Shown piece by piece: positions 48,494 to 57,550 of a stretch of DNA of 64,000 nucleotides. The DNA comes from Blastococcus aurantiacus. GTDB lineage: Bacteria > Actinomycetota > Actinomycetes > Mycobacteriales > Geodermatophilaceae. Position numbers and translations under genes: made by a program. The notes beneath the pieces were generated by a model. It did not search any database. It was not told the DNA's origin and saw nothing but the letters and a program-made list of their open reading frames with translations. Numbering within the stretch: the stretch's first letter is position 1; every line of letters begins with the position of its first letter. The stretch spans positions 372,001 through 436,000 of the forward strand of contig NZ_FNBT01000004.1 of the NCBI RefSeq assembly GCF_900102425.1, read 5' to 3'.

Positions 48494-50005
48494 GTGAGCA
48501 CGACCGTGACGCTCGCGCTGGGCGTCGGCGCCGTCGTCGTCCTGGTGGCCGCCGTCGCGCTGCGGCTCGCCGACCGGCTGGGGCTGCCCAGCCTGCTGCT
48601 CTACCTGGCCCTGGGCGTGGGCCTCGGGGAGAGCGGCCTCGGCGTCCAGTTCGAGGACTACGAGCTGACCCACACCCTCGGCTACGCCGCGCTCGTCATC
48701 ATCCTGGCCGAGGGCGGGCTGACGACGCGGTGGGCCGACGTCCGGCGGGCGATCGGACCCGGCATCTCGCTGTCCACCGTGGGCGTCGCGGTGAGCGTGG
48801 GGGTGACCGGAGCGGTCGCCGCGCTGGTCCTGGGCTACAGCTGGGGCTTCGCCTTCCTGCTGGCAGCGGTGATCAGCTCCACCGACGCCGCCGCCGTCTT
48901 CGCCACGCTCCGCCGGCTGCCCCTCCCGCGCCGGCTCGCCGCCTCGCTCGAGGCCGAGAGCGGCCTCAACGACGCCCCGGTGATCCTGCTCGTGACCGCG
49001 CTCGCCGAGTTCCTCACGGGGGAGTCGGACGGCCCGTGGTGGCTCGTCGGCGTCGTGGTGGTCGCCGAGCTGATCGGTGGGGCCGTGGTCGGGGTGGGCA
49101 TCGGCTTCGCGGGTGCTGCCCTCCTGCGCCGGGTGGCCCTGCCCGTGGCCGGCTTCTACCCCCTGGCCACCCTCGCCCTCTGCGTGCTCGCGTACTCGTC
49201 CGCCAGCCTGGCGCACACCTCCGGCTTCGTCGCGGTCTACCTGGCCGGGGTGGTGCTGGGCAACGCGACGCTGCCGCACCGATCGGCGAGCGTCGGCTTC
49301 GCCGAGGGCATGGCCTCGCTGGCCCAGATCGGTCTGTTCGTCCTTCTCGGGCTGCTGGTCTCCCCGGGCCGGCTGCCCGAGGCGGTGGGGCCGGCGCTGG
49401 TCGTGGGCGGGGCCCTGCTGCTGCTCGCCCGGCCGCTGTCGGTGGTCGCCAGCCTGGTGTGGTTCCGCTTCCCGTGGCCTCAGCAGGCGTTCATCTCGTG
49501 GGCGGGGCTGCGCGGGGCGGTGCCGATCGTGGCGGCCATCATCCCGTTGACCGCGGACGTGCCCGGGGCGACCAGGATCTTCGACACCGTCTTCGTGCTG
49601 GTCGTCGTCTTCACCGTCGTGCAGGGAGGGTCGCTGCCCTGGATGGCCCGGCGGCTGCGCATCGCGACGCCCGTGGCGCCGCGCGACGTGCACGTCGAGG
49701 CTGCTCCGCTGGGCGAGCTCGACGCCGACCTCATGCAGGTGACGGTGCCGCCCGGGTCCCGGCTGCACGGTGTCTACCTGCCCGAACTGCGGCTGCCGGA
49801 AGACGCCGCCGTGGTCCTCGTCGTCCGCGAGGGCCGCTCGTTCGTGCCGGACGACCAGACCCGCCTCATGCGCGGCGACCAGGCGCTCATCGTGACGGCC
49901 CGGCGCTCCCGGCACGAGGCCGAGCGCCGGCTCCGCGCGGTCAGCCGGGCGGGGCGGCTGGCGTCCTGGCGCGGCGAGACGGGCGCGGCGACCGGCGCCG
50001 ACTGA
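48494..50005 (+). CDS. K+/Na+:proton antiporter, NhaP2-like with RCK_C domain
   Basis: A 503-aa membrane antiporter of the CPA1 family. About twelve helices over residues 1-390, with ISSTDAAAVFATLR and ESGLNDAPVILLV, the conserved unwound-helix acidic motif, and the late helix WAGLRGAVPIVAAI. Residues 415-480 form a TrkA-C/RCK_C regulatory domain (VTVPPGSRLHGVYLPELRLP). Exchanges K+ or Na+ for H+, probably gated by a nucleotide. GTG start; divergent from ileS. Confidence 0.88.
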   Translation: MSTTVTLALGVGAVVVLVAAVALRLADRLGLPSLLLYLALGVGLGESGLGVQFEDYELTHTLGYAALVIILAEGGLTTRWADVRRAIGPGISLSTVGVAVSVGVTGAVAALVLGYSWGFAFLLAAVISSTDAAAVFATLRRLPLPRRLAASLEAESGLNDAPVILLVTALAEFLTGESDGPWWLVGVVVVAELIGGAVVGVGIGFAGAALLRRVALPVAGFYPLATLALCVLAYSSASLAHTSGFVAVYLAGVVLGNATLPHRSASVGFAEGMASLAQIGLFVLLGLLVSPGRLPEAVGPALVVGGALLLLARPLSVVASLVWFRFPWPQQAFISWAGLRGAVPIVAAIIPLTADVPGATRIFDTVFVLVVVFTVVQGGSLPWMARRLRIATPVAPRDVHVEAAPLGELDADLMQVTVPPGSRLHGVYLPELRLPEDAAVVLVVREGRSFVPDDQTRLMRGDQALIVTARRSRHEAERRLRAVSRAGRLASWRGETGAATGAD

Positions 50006-50058
50006 AAGAGGACGTGGGAAGGTGGCCTGACGACGCCGTCCACGGGGAGGAGCGCGCC

Positions 50059-51297
50059 ATGCGGTTCCTGTTCCGACCTCCCGCCGCCGAGGCGACGGGT
50101 CTGCTCAGCCTGCCGTGGAGCGAGCCGCTGGCAGAGTGGGACCCGGAGCTCCTGCTCGAGGTGCCGCAGCGCGGCATCTCCCGGCACGTCGTGCGGTTCG
50201 TCGCCTCCGGCGGGCAGGTCTTCGCGCTCAAGGAGATCAACGAGCGCCTCGCCCGTCACGAGTACCGGCTCCTCGCCGAGTTCGAGGAGGAGGGCCTGCC
50301 GACGGTCTCCGTGCTCGGCATCTGCGTGGACCGTCCCGATGACCAGGAGGCCATCCTGGTCACCCGGTACCTGGAGTACTCGATGTCCTACCGGTGGCTG
50401 TTCTCGCGGCCGCGAGGGGCGCACTCCGCCGATCAGCTGCTCGACACGATGGTCGAGCTGCTGGTCCGCCTGCACCTGGCGGGCGTCTTCTGGGGCGACT
50501 GCTCCCTGTCCAACACGCTCTTCCGGCTCGACGCCGGCGCCCTGACGGCCTACCTGGTGGACGCGGAGACGGTGGCCCGCCACCGGACGTTGTCGGCGGG
50601 GCAACGGGCCTACGACGTCGACCTCGCCCGGGAGCGCGTGGGTGCCGAGCTCCTGGACCTCCAGTTCGGCGAGCTCCTGCCCGAGGGCATCGACCCGATC
50701 GCGGTGGCCGATAGCTTGGCGCCGCGCTACGAGGCGCTGTGGAACGAGGTGACCCACGAGGAGGTCTTCAGCAGCCACGAGCAGAACTGGCGCGTCGCCG
50801 AGCGGCTCCAGCGGCTCAACGACCTCGGGTTCGACGTCGGGGAGGTCGAGCTGGTCACCGACGGGGACGGCGTGCGGCTCCGCGTGGAGACCCGCGTCTC
50901 CGAGCCGGGCCAGCACCGCCGGGAACTGTTCCGGCTGACCGGGCTGGAGGTCCAGGAGCGGCAGGCGCGCCGGCTGCTCAACGACATCCGGGCCTTCCGC
51001 GCGCACCTGGAGCGGACGTCCGGGGGGACCGTTCCGGAGTCGTTCGCGGCACACCGCTGGCTGACGGAGGTCTACCAGCTCGTGGTGGACGCGATCCCGC
51101 CGGACCTCGCCGGCCGGCTCGCCCCGGCCGAGGTGTTCCACGAGGTGCTGGAGCACCGCTGGTTCCTCTCGGAGCAGGCCCAGCGCGACGTCGGGACCGC
51201 CGAGGCGGCGGGGTCCTACTTCCGGAACGTGCTGCCCCAGACGCCCAAAGAGGTCACGACCCCCTCGGTCATCGTGGGGCTCGCCCGGGAGGGCTGA
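50059..51297 (+). CDS. DUF4032 protein with kinase-like fold
   Basis: A 412-aa protein. The N-terminal half looks like an atypical (lipopolysaccharide or RIO-like) kinase: VFALKEINERLARHEYRLL (Lys and Glu of the ATP site), LHLAGVFWGDCSLSNTLFRL (catalytic-loop Asp and Asn) and AYLVDAETVA (metal Asp). The second half is the DUF4032 C-terminal domain. Actinobacterial members have no demonstrated substrate. ATG chosen for GGGGAGGAG about 6 bases upstream. It lies 53 bases after the antiporter and before lpqY; cotranscription with the antiporter is possible. Confidence 0.82.
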   Translation: MRFLFRPPAAEATGLLSLPWSEPLAEWDPELLLEVPQRGISRHVVRFVASGGQVFALKEINERLARHEYRLLAEFEEEGLPTVSVLGICVDRPDDQEAILVTRYLEYSMSYRWLFSRPRGAHSADQLLDTMVELLVRLHLAGVFWGDCSLSNTLFRLDAGALTAYLVDAETVARHRTLSAGQRAYDVDLARERVGAELLDLQFGELLPEGIDPIAVADSLAPRYEALWNEVTHEEVFSSHEQNWRVAERLQRLNDLGFDVGEVELVTDGDGVRLRVETRVSEPGQHRRELFRLTGLEVQERQARRLLNDIRAFRAHLERTSGGTVPESFAAHRWLTEVYQLVVDAIPPDLAGRLAPAEVFHEVLEHRWFLSEQAQRDVGTAEAAGSYFRNVLPQTPKEVTTPSVIVGLAREG

Positions 51298-51360
51298 ACC
51301 GTCCCACCGGCGCGTCCGGTCACGATCGGGTCGCGCCGCACGTGCAGGTCACGGTTCGAA

Positions 51361-51440
51361 TTGACAGCGTTTGTGGCCTGGACCACGCTCCGAGAACCGC
51401 TCTTGATCAGCTCGTGGCGCGCCAACGGAGGCGATGACCG
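51361..51440 (+). promoter_or_regulatory. Probable promoter and leader of the lpqY-sugABC operon
   Basis: TTGACA at 51361-51366 is a consensus -35. The best -10 17-18 bases on is only CACGCT, so an activator may be needed. Downstream, CGAGAACCGCTCTTG (51391-51405) has weak dyad symmetry of the LacI-operator kind; this is a guess. GGAGG at 51427 is the ribosome site for the ATG at 51441. Confidence 0.4.
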
Positions 51441-52799
51441 ATGCCGAACGCTCCAGGCCGTTCCGGATTCCGAGGGCCCGCCCCGGCGCCCCTCCGAGGA
51501 AGGAGCCGGTCGCGCCGACGCGGGGTGGCCGGCGCCGCTGCGCTGCTGGTCACGGCCGGGACGCTCGCCGCCTGCGGCGGGGACAGTGGGGGTACGCCGA
51601 CCCTGACCTGGTACTTCAACCCCGACAACGGTGGCCAGGTCGAGTTGGCCAGGCGCTGCACGGAGGAGGCCGACGGCCGGTACCGGATCGAGACGGCGAT
51701 CCTGCCGCGCGACGCCTCCTCCCAGCGCGAGCAGCTGGTGCGCCGCCTCGCGGCGAAGGACGCCTCCATCGACCTCATGAGCCTGGACCCGATCTACGTC
51801 CCGGAGTTCGCCCAGGCCGGGTTCCTGGCTCCGGTGCCGGAGGACGTCGCCGAGCGGGTCACCGAAGGTGTCGTGCAGAGCGCGATCGACGGCGCGACCT
51901 GGGACGACGAGCTCGTCGCCGTCCCGTTCTGGGGCAATACGCAGCTGCTCTGGTACCGCAAGTCGGTGGCCGAGGCCGCCGGACTGGACATGACCAAGCC
52001 GGTGACCTGGGAGCAGATCGTCACCGCCGCGCAGGAGCAGGACGTCGAGCTGGGTGTCCAGGGCATCCGCGCCGAGTCGCTGACCGTCTGGTTCAACTCC
52101 CTCATCGAGTCCGCGGGCGGCTCGGTGATCGAGGGCAACGCCGACGACCCGGAGAACCTGGAGCTCGGGCTGGACTCCGACGCCGGCCGGCAGGCCGCCG
52201 AGGTCATGAAGATGGTGGCCGAGTCCGGCCAGGCCGGTGCGGCGTTCTCCACGGAGAACGAGTCGGCCTCCGCCGCGGAGTTCGAGGGGGAGCGCGGCGG
52301 CTTCATGGTCAACTGGCCGTTCATCTACGCCCAGGCCGTGAGCGGCGTCGAGGGCGGCACGATCGACCAGGCGGTGCTCGACGACTACGGCTGGACCCTG
52401 TGGCCGTCGGTTCTCCCGAACGTGCCGAGCGCCCCGCCGCTGGGCGGCATCGACCTCGGGATCGGCGCGTACTCGGCGAACGTGGACTTCGCCTACGAAG
52501 CCGCCGAGTGCATCACCACGGACGAGAACCAGGCCTACTACATGATCAACGAGGGGAACCCGGCGTCCTCGGCCGCGGTGTTCGACGCCCCGGATGTCGT
52601 CGAGAAGTTCCCCATGGCCGACACCATCCGGCAGTCGCTCGAGCAGGCCGCCCCGCGTCCGCAGACCGCCTACTACAACGAGGTCTCCGGCGGCCTCCAG
52701 CGCGAGTACCACCCGCCGGCGTCCGTGCAGCCCGGCGACACGGGCCCCAAGGCGGCCGAGCTGATCGCCGCGGTCCTCCGAGGGGAGCAGCTGCTGTGA
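51441..52799 (+). CDS. lpqY: Sugar-binding lipoprotein, LpqY-like (trehalose importer)
   Basis: A 452-aa lipoprotein: basic signal sequence, hydrophobic GVAGAAALLVTAGTLAAC with lipobox LAAC and lipidated C45, then a periplasmic-type binding fold. The blocks NTQLLWYR, TVWFNSLIESAGGSVIEG, GGFMVNWPFIYAQAV and LGGIDLGIGAYS recall mycobacterial LpqY, the trehalose receptor of LpqY-SugABC. The gene order receptor-permease-permease-ATPase is also identical. Trehalose is therefore the best guess; other alpha-glucosides are possible. Its stop overlaps sugA (GTGA). Confidence 0.8.
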   Translation: MPNAPGRSGFRGPAPAPLRGRSRSRRRGVAGAAALLVTAGTLAACGGDSGGTPTLTWYFNPDNGGQVELARRCTEEADGRYRIETAILPRDASSQREQLVRRLAAKDASIDLMSLDPIYVPEFAQAGFLAPVPEDVAERVTEGVVQSAIDGATWDDELVAVPFWGNTQLLWYRKSVAEAAGLDMTKPVTWEQIVTAAQEQDVELGVQGIRAESLTVWFNSLIESAGGSVIEGNADDPENLELGLDSDAGRQAAEVMKMVAESGQAGAAFSTENESASAAEFEGERGGFMVNWPFIYAQAVSGVEGGTIDQAVLDDYGWTLWPSVLPNVPSAPPLGGIDLGIGAYSANVDFAYEAAECITTDENQAYYMINEGNPASSAAVFDAPDVVEKFPMADTIRQSLEQAAPRPQTAYYNEVSGGLQREYHPPASVQPGDTGPKAAELIAAVLRGEQLL

Positions 52800-53758
52800 G
52801 CACCACGACCCTTCCCCCGACCAAGAAGGACGCGCCGAAGTCGGCGCCGGCCGCGACGACCAGCGACCGTGCCCGTAGCGAGCGCAAGCTCGGCTGGCTG
52901 CTGGCCGGGCCGGCGTTCCTGGTGATGCTGGCCGTCACCGCCTACCCGATCCTCCAGGCGACCTACGAGTCACTGTTCTCCTACCGGCTCACCGACCCGG
53001 ACAACCGCTCGTTCGTCGGCCTGCAGAACTACGGCGTCATCCTCAGCGACCCGTTGTGGTGGCAGTCCCTGTGGGTGACGGCGCTCATCACCTTCGTCAC
53101 CGTGCTCGTGGAGCTGGTGCTCGGCTTCGCGCTGGCGATGGTCATGGCCAAGGCGCTGAGCTCCATCCGTCCGGTGGTCCGCGCCGCGATCCTCATCCCG
53201 TACGCGGTCATCACCGTGGTGTCGGCCTACGCCTGGCAGTTCGCCTTCGACATCAACACCGGGTTCGTGAACTCCTGGTTCGCGTGGATACCGGGGGTCG
53301 GGACGGACACCGACTGGTTCGGTGACTTCGGGACGTCGATCTTCGTGATCTGCCTGGCCGAGATCTGGAAGACGACGCCGTTCATCTCGCTGCTGCTGCT
53401 CGCCGGTCTGGCGCAGGTCCCCGAGGTGCTGCAGGAGGCGGCCAAGGTCGACGGCGCGACGTGGTGGCAGCGGTTGTGGCGGGTCACGCTGCCGAACATG
53501 AAGGCGGCGATCATGGTCGCCCTGCTGTTCCGCACGCTGGACGCGTTCCGGATCTTCGACAGCATCTTCGTGATGACCGCCGGCGCCAACGGCACCGAGT
53601 CGGTGTCCTTCCTGGCCTACCGGCAGACCATCTCCCGGCTGGAGATCGGGCTCGGGTCCGCGCTGTCGGTGCTGCTGTTCCTGTCGGTGGTGCTGATAGC
53701 CGCGATCTTCATCAAGGGCTTCAAGGTCGACCTGGCACAGGCGAGGGGTGAGGGCTGA
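52796..53758 (+). CDS. sugA: ABC transporter permease, SugA/MalF type
   Basis: A 320-aa permease with six helices after a polar N-terminus. The cytoplasmic EAA loop is EAAKVDGATWWQRLWRVTLP, which docks to the SugC ATPase. It forms the heterodimeric channel with SugB. GTG start overlapping the lpqY stop by 4 bp; stop overlaps sugB by one base (TGATG). Confidence 0.88.
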   Translation: MSTTTLPPTKKDAPKSAPAATTSDRARSERKLGWLLAGPAFLVMLAVTAYPILQATYESLFSYRLTDPDNRSFVGLQNYGVILSDPLWWQSLWVTALITFVTVLVELVLGFALAMVMAKALSSIRPVVRAAILIPYAVITVVSAYAWQFAFDINTGFVNSWFAWIPGVGTDTDWFGDFGTSIFVICLAEIWKTTPFISLLLLAGLAQVPEVLQEAAKVDGATWWQRLWRVTLPNMKAAIMVALLFRTLDAFRIFDSIFVMTAGANGTESVSFLAYRQTISRLEIGLGSALSVLLFLSVVLIAAIFIKGFKVDLAQARGEG

Positions 53759-54591
53759 TGTCCCGGCGGGAGAAGACCTGGTGGTGGGTCGGCGGCGCGC
53801 TGATCGTCGTCTACTGCCTGTTCCCGATCGCGTGGATCGTCTCGCTGTCGCTGAAGGCGCCCAGTGATCTCAACACCGGGGGATTCCTGCCCAGCGCGGT
53901 GTCATGGGAGAACTACCAGCTGATCCTCACCGGTGGCGCCAGCGACCTGTTCCTGCCGGCGCTGCGCAACTCCTTCGGCATCTGCCTGATCGCCACCGCG
54001 ATCTCCTGCCTGCTGGCGATGTTCGCGGCCTACGCCATCGCCCGGCTGGACTTCCCGGGCAAGAGGCTGATCCTGTCCACGGCGCTCATCGTGGCGATCT
54101 TCCCGATCATCTCGATCGTCACGCCGCTGTTCAACCTGTGGCGCAACATCGGTCTGTACGACACCTGGCCCGGCCTGATCATCCCGTACCTGTCGCTGAC
54201 GCTGCCCATCTCCATCTGGACCATGTCGGCCTTCTTCCGGGAGATCCCCTGGGAGATGGAGCAGGCCGCGCAGGTCGACGGCGCGACCACGTGGCAGGCG
54301 TTCCGCAAGGTGATCGTGCCGCTGGCGACGCCGGGTGTGTTCACCACCGCGATCATCGCGTTCTTCATCGCCTGGAACGACTTCCTGTACGGCATCTCGC
54401 TCACCTCGACCAGCGCGGCGCGGCCGGTGCCCGCGGCGATCGGCCTGTTCTCCGGCGAGTCGCAGTTCGTGGAGCCGACTGGCGCGATCGCCGCCGCGGC
54501 GGTCATCGTCACCATCCCGGTGGTGCTCCTGGTCCTGCTCTTCCAGCGGCGCATCGTCGCCGGCCTCACCAACGGCGCGGTCAAGGGATGA
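53758..54591 (+). CDS. sugB: ABC transporter permease, SugB/MalG type
   Basis: A 277-aa six-helix permease. The EAA loop is EQAAQVDGATTWQAFRKVIVP, and LDFPGKRLILSTALIVAIFP and AFFIAWNDFLYGISLT are typical of MalG-like subunits. Coupled to sugA by a one-base overlap. Unusually, its stop overlaps not the ATPase gene but a 38-codon repeat frame. Confidence 0.9.
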   Translation: MSRREKTWWWVGGALIVVYCLFPIAWIVSLSLKAPSDLNTGGFLPSAVSWENYQLILTGGASDLFLPALRNSFGICLIATAISCLLAMFAAYAIARLDFPGKRLILSTALIVAIFPIISIVTPLFNLWRNIGLYDTWPGLIIPYLSLTLPISIWTMSAFFREIPWEMEQAAQVDGATTWQAFRKVIVPLATPGVFTTAIIAFFIAWNDFLYGISLTSTSAARPVPAAIGLFSGESQFVEPTGAIAAAAVIVTIPVVLLVLLFQRRIVAGLTNGAVKG

Positions 54592-54704
54592 CCCCCGAGC
54601 CGCTCCCCACCACTTCCAAGCCGCTCCCCACCACTTCCAAGCCGCTCCCCACCACTTCCAAGCCGCTCCCCACCACCCCACCCACCCAGCGAGGGGACTC
54701 CTGA
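54588..54704 (+). CDS. Small heptad-repeat reading frame between sugB and sugC
   Basis: A 38-codon frame. The ATG overlaps the sugB stop (ATGA) and its TGA overlaps the sugC ATG by one base (TGATG), so it is coupled at both ends. The product is [11 protein letters not shown], two more PLPTTSK heptads, then [13 protein letters not shown]. No signal or membrane segment. The repeats arise from a 21-bp tandem DNA repeat. It could be a real small protein or only a coupling device that keeps ribosomes moving from sugB to sugC. I know of no family for it. Confidence 0.45.
   Translation: MTPEPLPTTSKPLPTTSKPLPTTSKPLPTTPPTQRGDS
54600..54676 (+). repeat. 21-bp tandem repeat between sugB and sugC
   Basis: The unit CCGCTCCCCACCACTTCCAAG begins at 54600, 54621 and 54642, three identical copies, with a partial fourth from 54663. 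The unit is a multiple of three and keeps the small reading frame open. Identity between copies suggests recent slippage or selection; copy number may vary between strains. Confidence 0.92.
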
Positions 54705-55954
54705 TGGCCTCGATCGAGATGCGGAACATCGTCAAGCAGTACGGCGACGGGTTCCCGGCGGTGAACGACGTCAGCCTGGACATCGCCGACGGCGAGTTCA
54801 TGATCCTGGTCGGACCGTCCGGCTGCGGGAAGTCGACGCTGCTGCGGATGATCGTCGGGCTGGAGGACATCACCAGCGGCGACATGGTCATCGGGGGGAA
54901 GCGGGTCAACGACCTGGCGCCCCGGGACCGCAACCTGTCGATGGTGTTCCAGAACTACGCGCTCTACCCGCACATGACGGTGTTCGAGAACATCGCCTTC
55001 CCGCTGCGGCTGTCCAAGATGCCCGACGACGAGGTGCGCCGCCGCGTCACCGAGGCCTCCGACGTCCTGGAGCTCAAGGAGCACCTCGACCGCAAGCCGG
55101 CCAACCTCTCCGGCGGGCAGCGGCAGCGCGTGGCCATGGGGCGGGCGATCGTCCGGCAGGCCGAGGCGTTCCTCTTCGACGAGCCGCTGTCCAACCTGGA
55201 CGCCAAGCTGCGCGGCCAGATGCGCACCGAGATCTCCCGGCTGCAGCGCCGGCTCGGGATCACGACCGTCTACGTCACCCACGACCAGACCGAGGCCATG
55301 ACCCTCGGAGACCGGGTCTGCGTGCTGCGCAAGGGCAAGATCCAGCAGGTGGCCTCGCCGCGCGAGTTGTACGAGCAGCCGGTCAACCTGTTCGTCGCCG
55401 GGTTCATCGGCTCGCCGCCGATGAACTTCCTGCCGGCCACCCCGAGGGGCGACCGGCTCGAGACCCCGTTCGGCGACATCGCCCTGGACCAGAAGCGGGC
55501 CGCCGCCGTGGCCGGTCACGAACTGCTGCTGGTCGGCATCCGGCCGGAGTACTTCGAGGACGCCTCCCTGGTCGACGAGGCGAAGCGGCCGGTCGGCTCG
55601 ATCTTCAAGGCCCGCGTCGACGTCACCGAGTGGCTGGGCGACTCGCAGTTCGCCTACATCCCCTACGAGGCGCCGGAGTCGATCCAGCAGCACCTGCGCG
55701 AGCTGTCGCGGGAGCTGGACTCGGAGGAGTTGCGCACCCAGGCAATCGTCTCGATCGACGCCACCAGCCGGATCCGGGAGGGCCGGGAGGCGGAGTTCTG
55801 GCTCGACAGCCGCAAGGTGCACGTCTTCGACCCGGAGACGGGGGAGAACCTCACCCGCGACCCCGAGGCCGGTGCCGAGCTCACCCGCATGGCCACCCAG
55901 GACCGGGTGGAGCAGCTCGAGGAGGTCCGGGGGGCGTCGGTCGGGGCGGCGTAG
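54704..55954 (+). CDS. sugC: Sugar ABC transporter ATPase, SugC/MsmK/UgpC type
   Basis: A 416-aa ATPase. Walker [15 protein letters not shown], signature [14 protein letters not shown], Walker [15 protein letters not shown] and the switch H in [11 protein letters not shown]. The C-terminal 170 residues are the TOBE/MalK regulatory domain ([13 protein letters not shown]), with an extra tail of about 30 residues. It powers LpqY-SugAB import. ATG with GAGGGG 7 bases upstream. Followed by a 36-base gap to lspA. Confidence 0.9.
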   Translation: MASIEMRNIVKQYGDGFPAVNDVSLDIADGEFMILVGPSGCGKSTLLRMIVGLEDITSGDMVIGGKRVNDLAPRDRNLSMVFQNYALYPHMTVFENIAFPLRLSKMPDDEVRRRVTEASDVLELKEHLDRKPANLSGGQRQRVAMGRAIVRQAEAFLFDEPLSNLDAKLRGQMRTEISRLQRRLGITTVYVTHDQTEAMTLGDRVCVLRKGKIQQVASPRELYEQPVNLFVAGFIGSPPMNFLPATPRGDRLETPFGDIALDQKRAAAVAGHELLLVGIRPEYFEDASLVDEAKRPVGSIFKARVDVTEWLGDSQFAYIPYEAPESIQQHLRELSRELDSEELRTQAIVSIDATSRIREGREAEFWLDSRKVHVFDPETGENLTRDPEAGAELTRMATQDRVEQLEEVRGASVGAA

Positions 55955-55977
55955 CGGGGGGCGGGGGCGGGCGCGGC

Positions 55978-55983
55978 TATCGT
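55978..55983 (+). promoter_or_regulatory. -10 box for a likely leaderless lspA transcript
   Basis: TATCGT is exactly 7 bases before the GTG at 55991 and no Shine-Dalgarno sequence exists; the same TAnnnT-N7-GTG arrangement is seen at 12121 and 44404. Confidence 0.5.
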
Positions 55984-55990
55984 CGTCGGC

Positions 55991-56581
55991 GTGACCGAGC
56001 AGCCCGACCCCGCCGTCGGCGAACCGGTGCGCCGGCCGCGCACGCGCCTGCTGCTGTCGCTGGCCGCCGCCGTGCTGCTCGTCGACCTGGTGACCAAGCT
56101 CGTCGTGGTCGCCACGATCGAGCCGGGCGAGGACATCCGCGTGCTCGGTGGAGCGTTGTACCTGACGCACCTGCGCAACACCGGCGCCGCGTTCTCCTTC
56201 GCCGAGGGCTTCACGATCGTCTTCACGCTCGTGGCCCTCGCCGTCGTCGTCGTCATCGTGCGCACCGCCCGTCGGCTGTTCTCCACCGGCTGGGCGGTCA
56301 CGCTGGGGCTGGTGCTGGGCGGCGCCGTCGGCAACCTGGTCGACCGCGTCTTCCGCGACCCCGGCTTCCTGCGCGGCGGCGTCGTCGACTTCCTGTCGGC
56401 CTTCGGTCCCGACGGCGAGATGTGGCCGGTGTTCAACGTGGCCGACTCGGCGATCGTCTGCGGCGGCATCCTCGGCGCCGTCCTGGCGCTGCGCGGCATC
56501 GACTTCGACGGCAGCCGCGCGGGTGCCGACCCGGCGGGCTCCACCGGTCGCGGGAGCCGGCCCGTCACAATGGGGGAGTGA
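55991..56581 (+). CDS. lspA: Lipoprotein signal peptidase LspA
   Basis: A 196-aa four-helix aspartyl peptidase that cleaves prolipoproteins after lipidation. Catalytic aspartates lie in [13 protein letters not shown] and [20 protein letters not shown] and [10 protein letters not shown] are further landmarks. Helices near 20-40, 72-90, 102-120 and 150-168. The 25-residue tail is Gly/Arg-rich. Its clients include LpqY. The stop overlaps the pseudouridine synthase GTG by 4 bp. Confidence 0.95.
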   Translation: MTEQPDPAVGEPVRRPRTRLLLSLAAAVLLVDLVTKLVVVATIEPGEDIRVLGGALYLTHLRNTGAAFSFAEGFTIVFTLVALAVVVVIVRTARRLFSTGWAVTLGLVLGGAVGNLVDRVFRDPGFLRGGVVDFLSAFGPDGEMWPVFNVADSAIVCGGILGAVLALRGIDFDGSRAGADPAGSTGRGSRPVTMGE

Positions 56582-57531
56582 CCAGCTCTCCCGGCCTGCC
56601 CGCGTCCGGGACCAGCCGCGCCCTGCCCGTCCCCGACGGGCTCGAGGGGCAGCGGGTGGACCAGGCGCTGTCCCGCCTCTTCGGGCTCTCGCGGTCCGTG
56701 GCCGCCGAGGTGGCCGACGCCGGTCACGTCCTGGTCGACGGCCGGGTGCGCGGCAAGGGCGACCGGCTCAGCGGAGGCAGCTGGCTGGAGGTCGAGCTGC
56801 CGCCGCCACCGGGTGAGCCGGCGGCACCCAGGCCGGTCGAGGGCATGACGATCCTGTACGACGACGACGACCTGGTCCTGGTGGACAAGCCCGTCGGGGT
56901 GGCGGCCCACCCGAGCCCCGGCTGGGACGGTCCGACCGTCATCGGCGGCCTGGCCGCCGCCGGGTACCGGGTCTCCACCTCCGGTGCCGCCGAGCGGCAG
57001 GGCGTCGTGCACCGCCTCGACGCCGCGACGACGGGCGTGATGGTGGTGGCCAAGAGCGAGCGCGCCTACACCTCCCTCAAGGCGGCGTTCAAGGAGCGCA
57101 CCGTCGAGAAGGGCTACCACGCCCTCGTCCAGGGCCACCCCGATCCCTCCCGCGGCACCATCGACGCCCCGATCGACCGGCACCCCAAGCACGACTGGCG
57201 TTTCGCCGTGGTGCAGGGCGGCCGCCCCTCCGTCACGCACTACGAGGTGATGGAGGCGTTCCCGGCCGCCAGCCTCGTGGACATCCGGCTGGAGACCGGG
57301 CGCACCCACCAGATCCGGGTGCACTTCTCCGCGCTGCGCCACCCCTGCGTCGGGGACATCACCTACGGCGCCGACCCCACGCTGGCCGCGCGCCTCGGGG
57401 TGAGCCGCCAGTGGCTGCACGCGGTGCGGCTGGGCTTCCCGCACCCGGCCGACGGGCGCTGGGTGGAGTTCACCAGCGAGTACCCGTCCGATCTCGCCGG
57501 CGCGCTGGCCGTCCTGCGCGCCGAGGCCTGA
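56578..57531 (+). CDS. RluA/RluD-family 23S rRNA pseudouridine synthase
   Basis: A 317-aa enzyme. N-terminal S4 domain ([34 protein letters not shown]), then the RluA catalytic core with [20 protein letters not shown] (catalytic Asp in HRLD), YHALVQGHP, and [19 protein letters not shown]. Coupled to lspA, a pairing kept in many bacteria. Target uridines by analogy with RluD (helix 69 of 23S rRNA); not certain. Confidence 0.93.
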   Translation: MTSSPGLPASGTSRALPVPDGLEGQRVDQALSRLFGLSRSVAAEVADAGHVLVDGRVRGKGDRLSGGSWLEVELPPPPGEPAAPRPVEGMTILYDDDDLVLVDKPVGVAAHPSPGWDGPTVIGGLAAAGYRVSTSGAAERQGVVHRLDAATTGVMVVAKSERAYTSLKAAFKERTVEKGYHALVQGHPDPSRGTIDAPIDRHPKHDWRFAVVQGGRPSVTHYEVMEAFPAASLVDIRLETGRTHQIRVHFSALRHPCVGDITYGADPTLAARLGVSRQWLHAVRLGFPHPADGRWVEFTSEYPSDLAGALAVLRAEA

Positions 57532-57550
57532 CCCGGCCCAGGCGTCGGCC

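Noticed and set aside
51391-51405. LacI-family operator before lpqY
   Set aside because: CGAGAACCGCTCTTG has only three matching pairs around a 5-base centre, too weak to call an operator on its own.
54600-54676. CRISPR-like repeat array
   Set aside because: Units are directly adjacent 21-bp tandem repeats without spacers and no cas genes are near.
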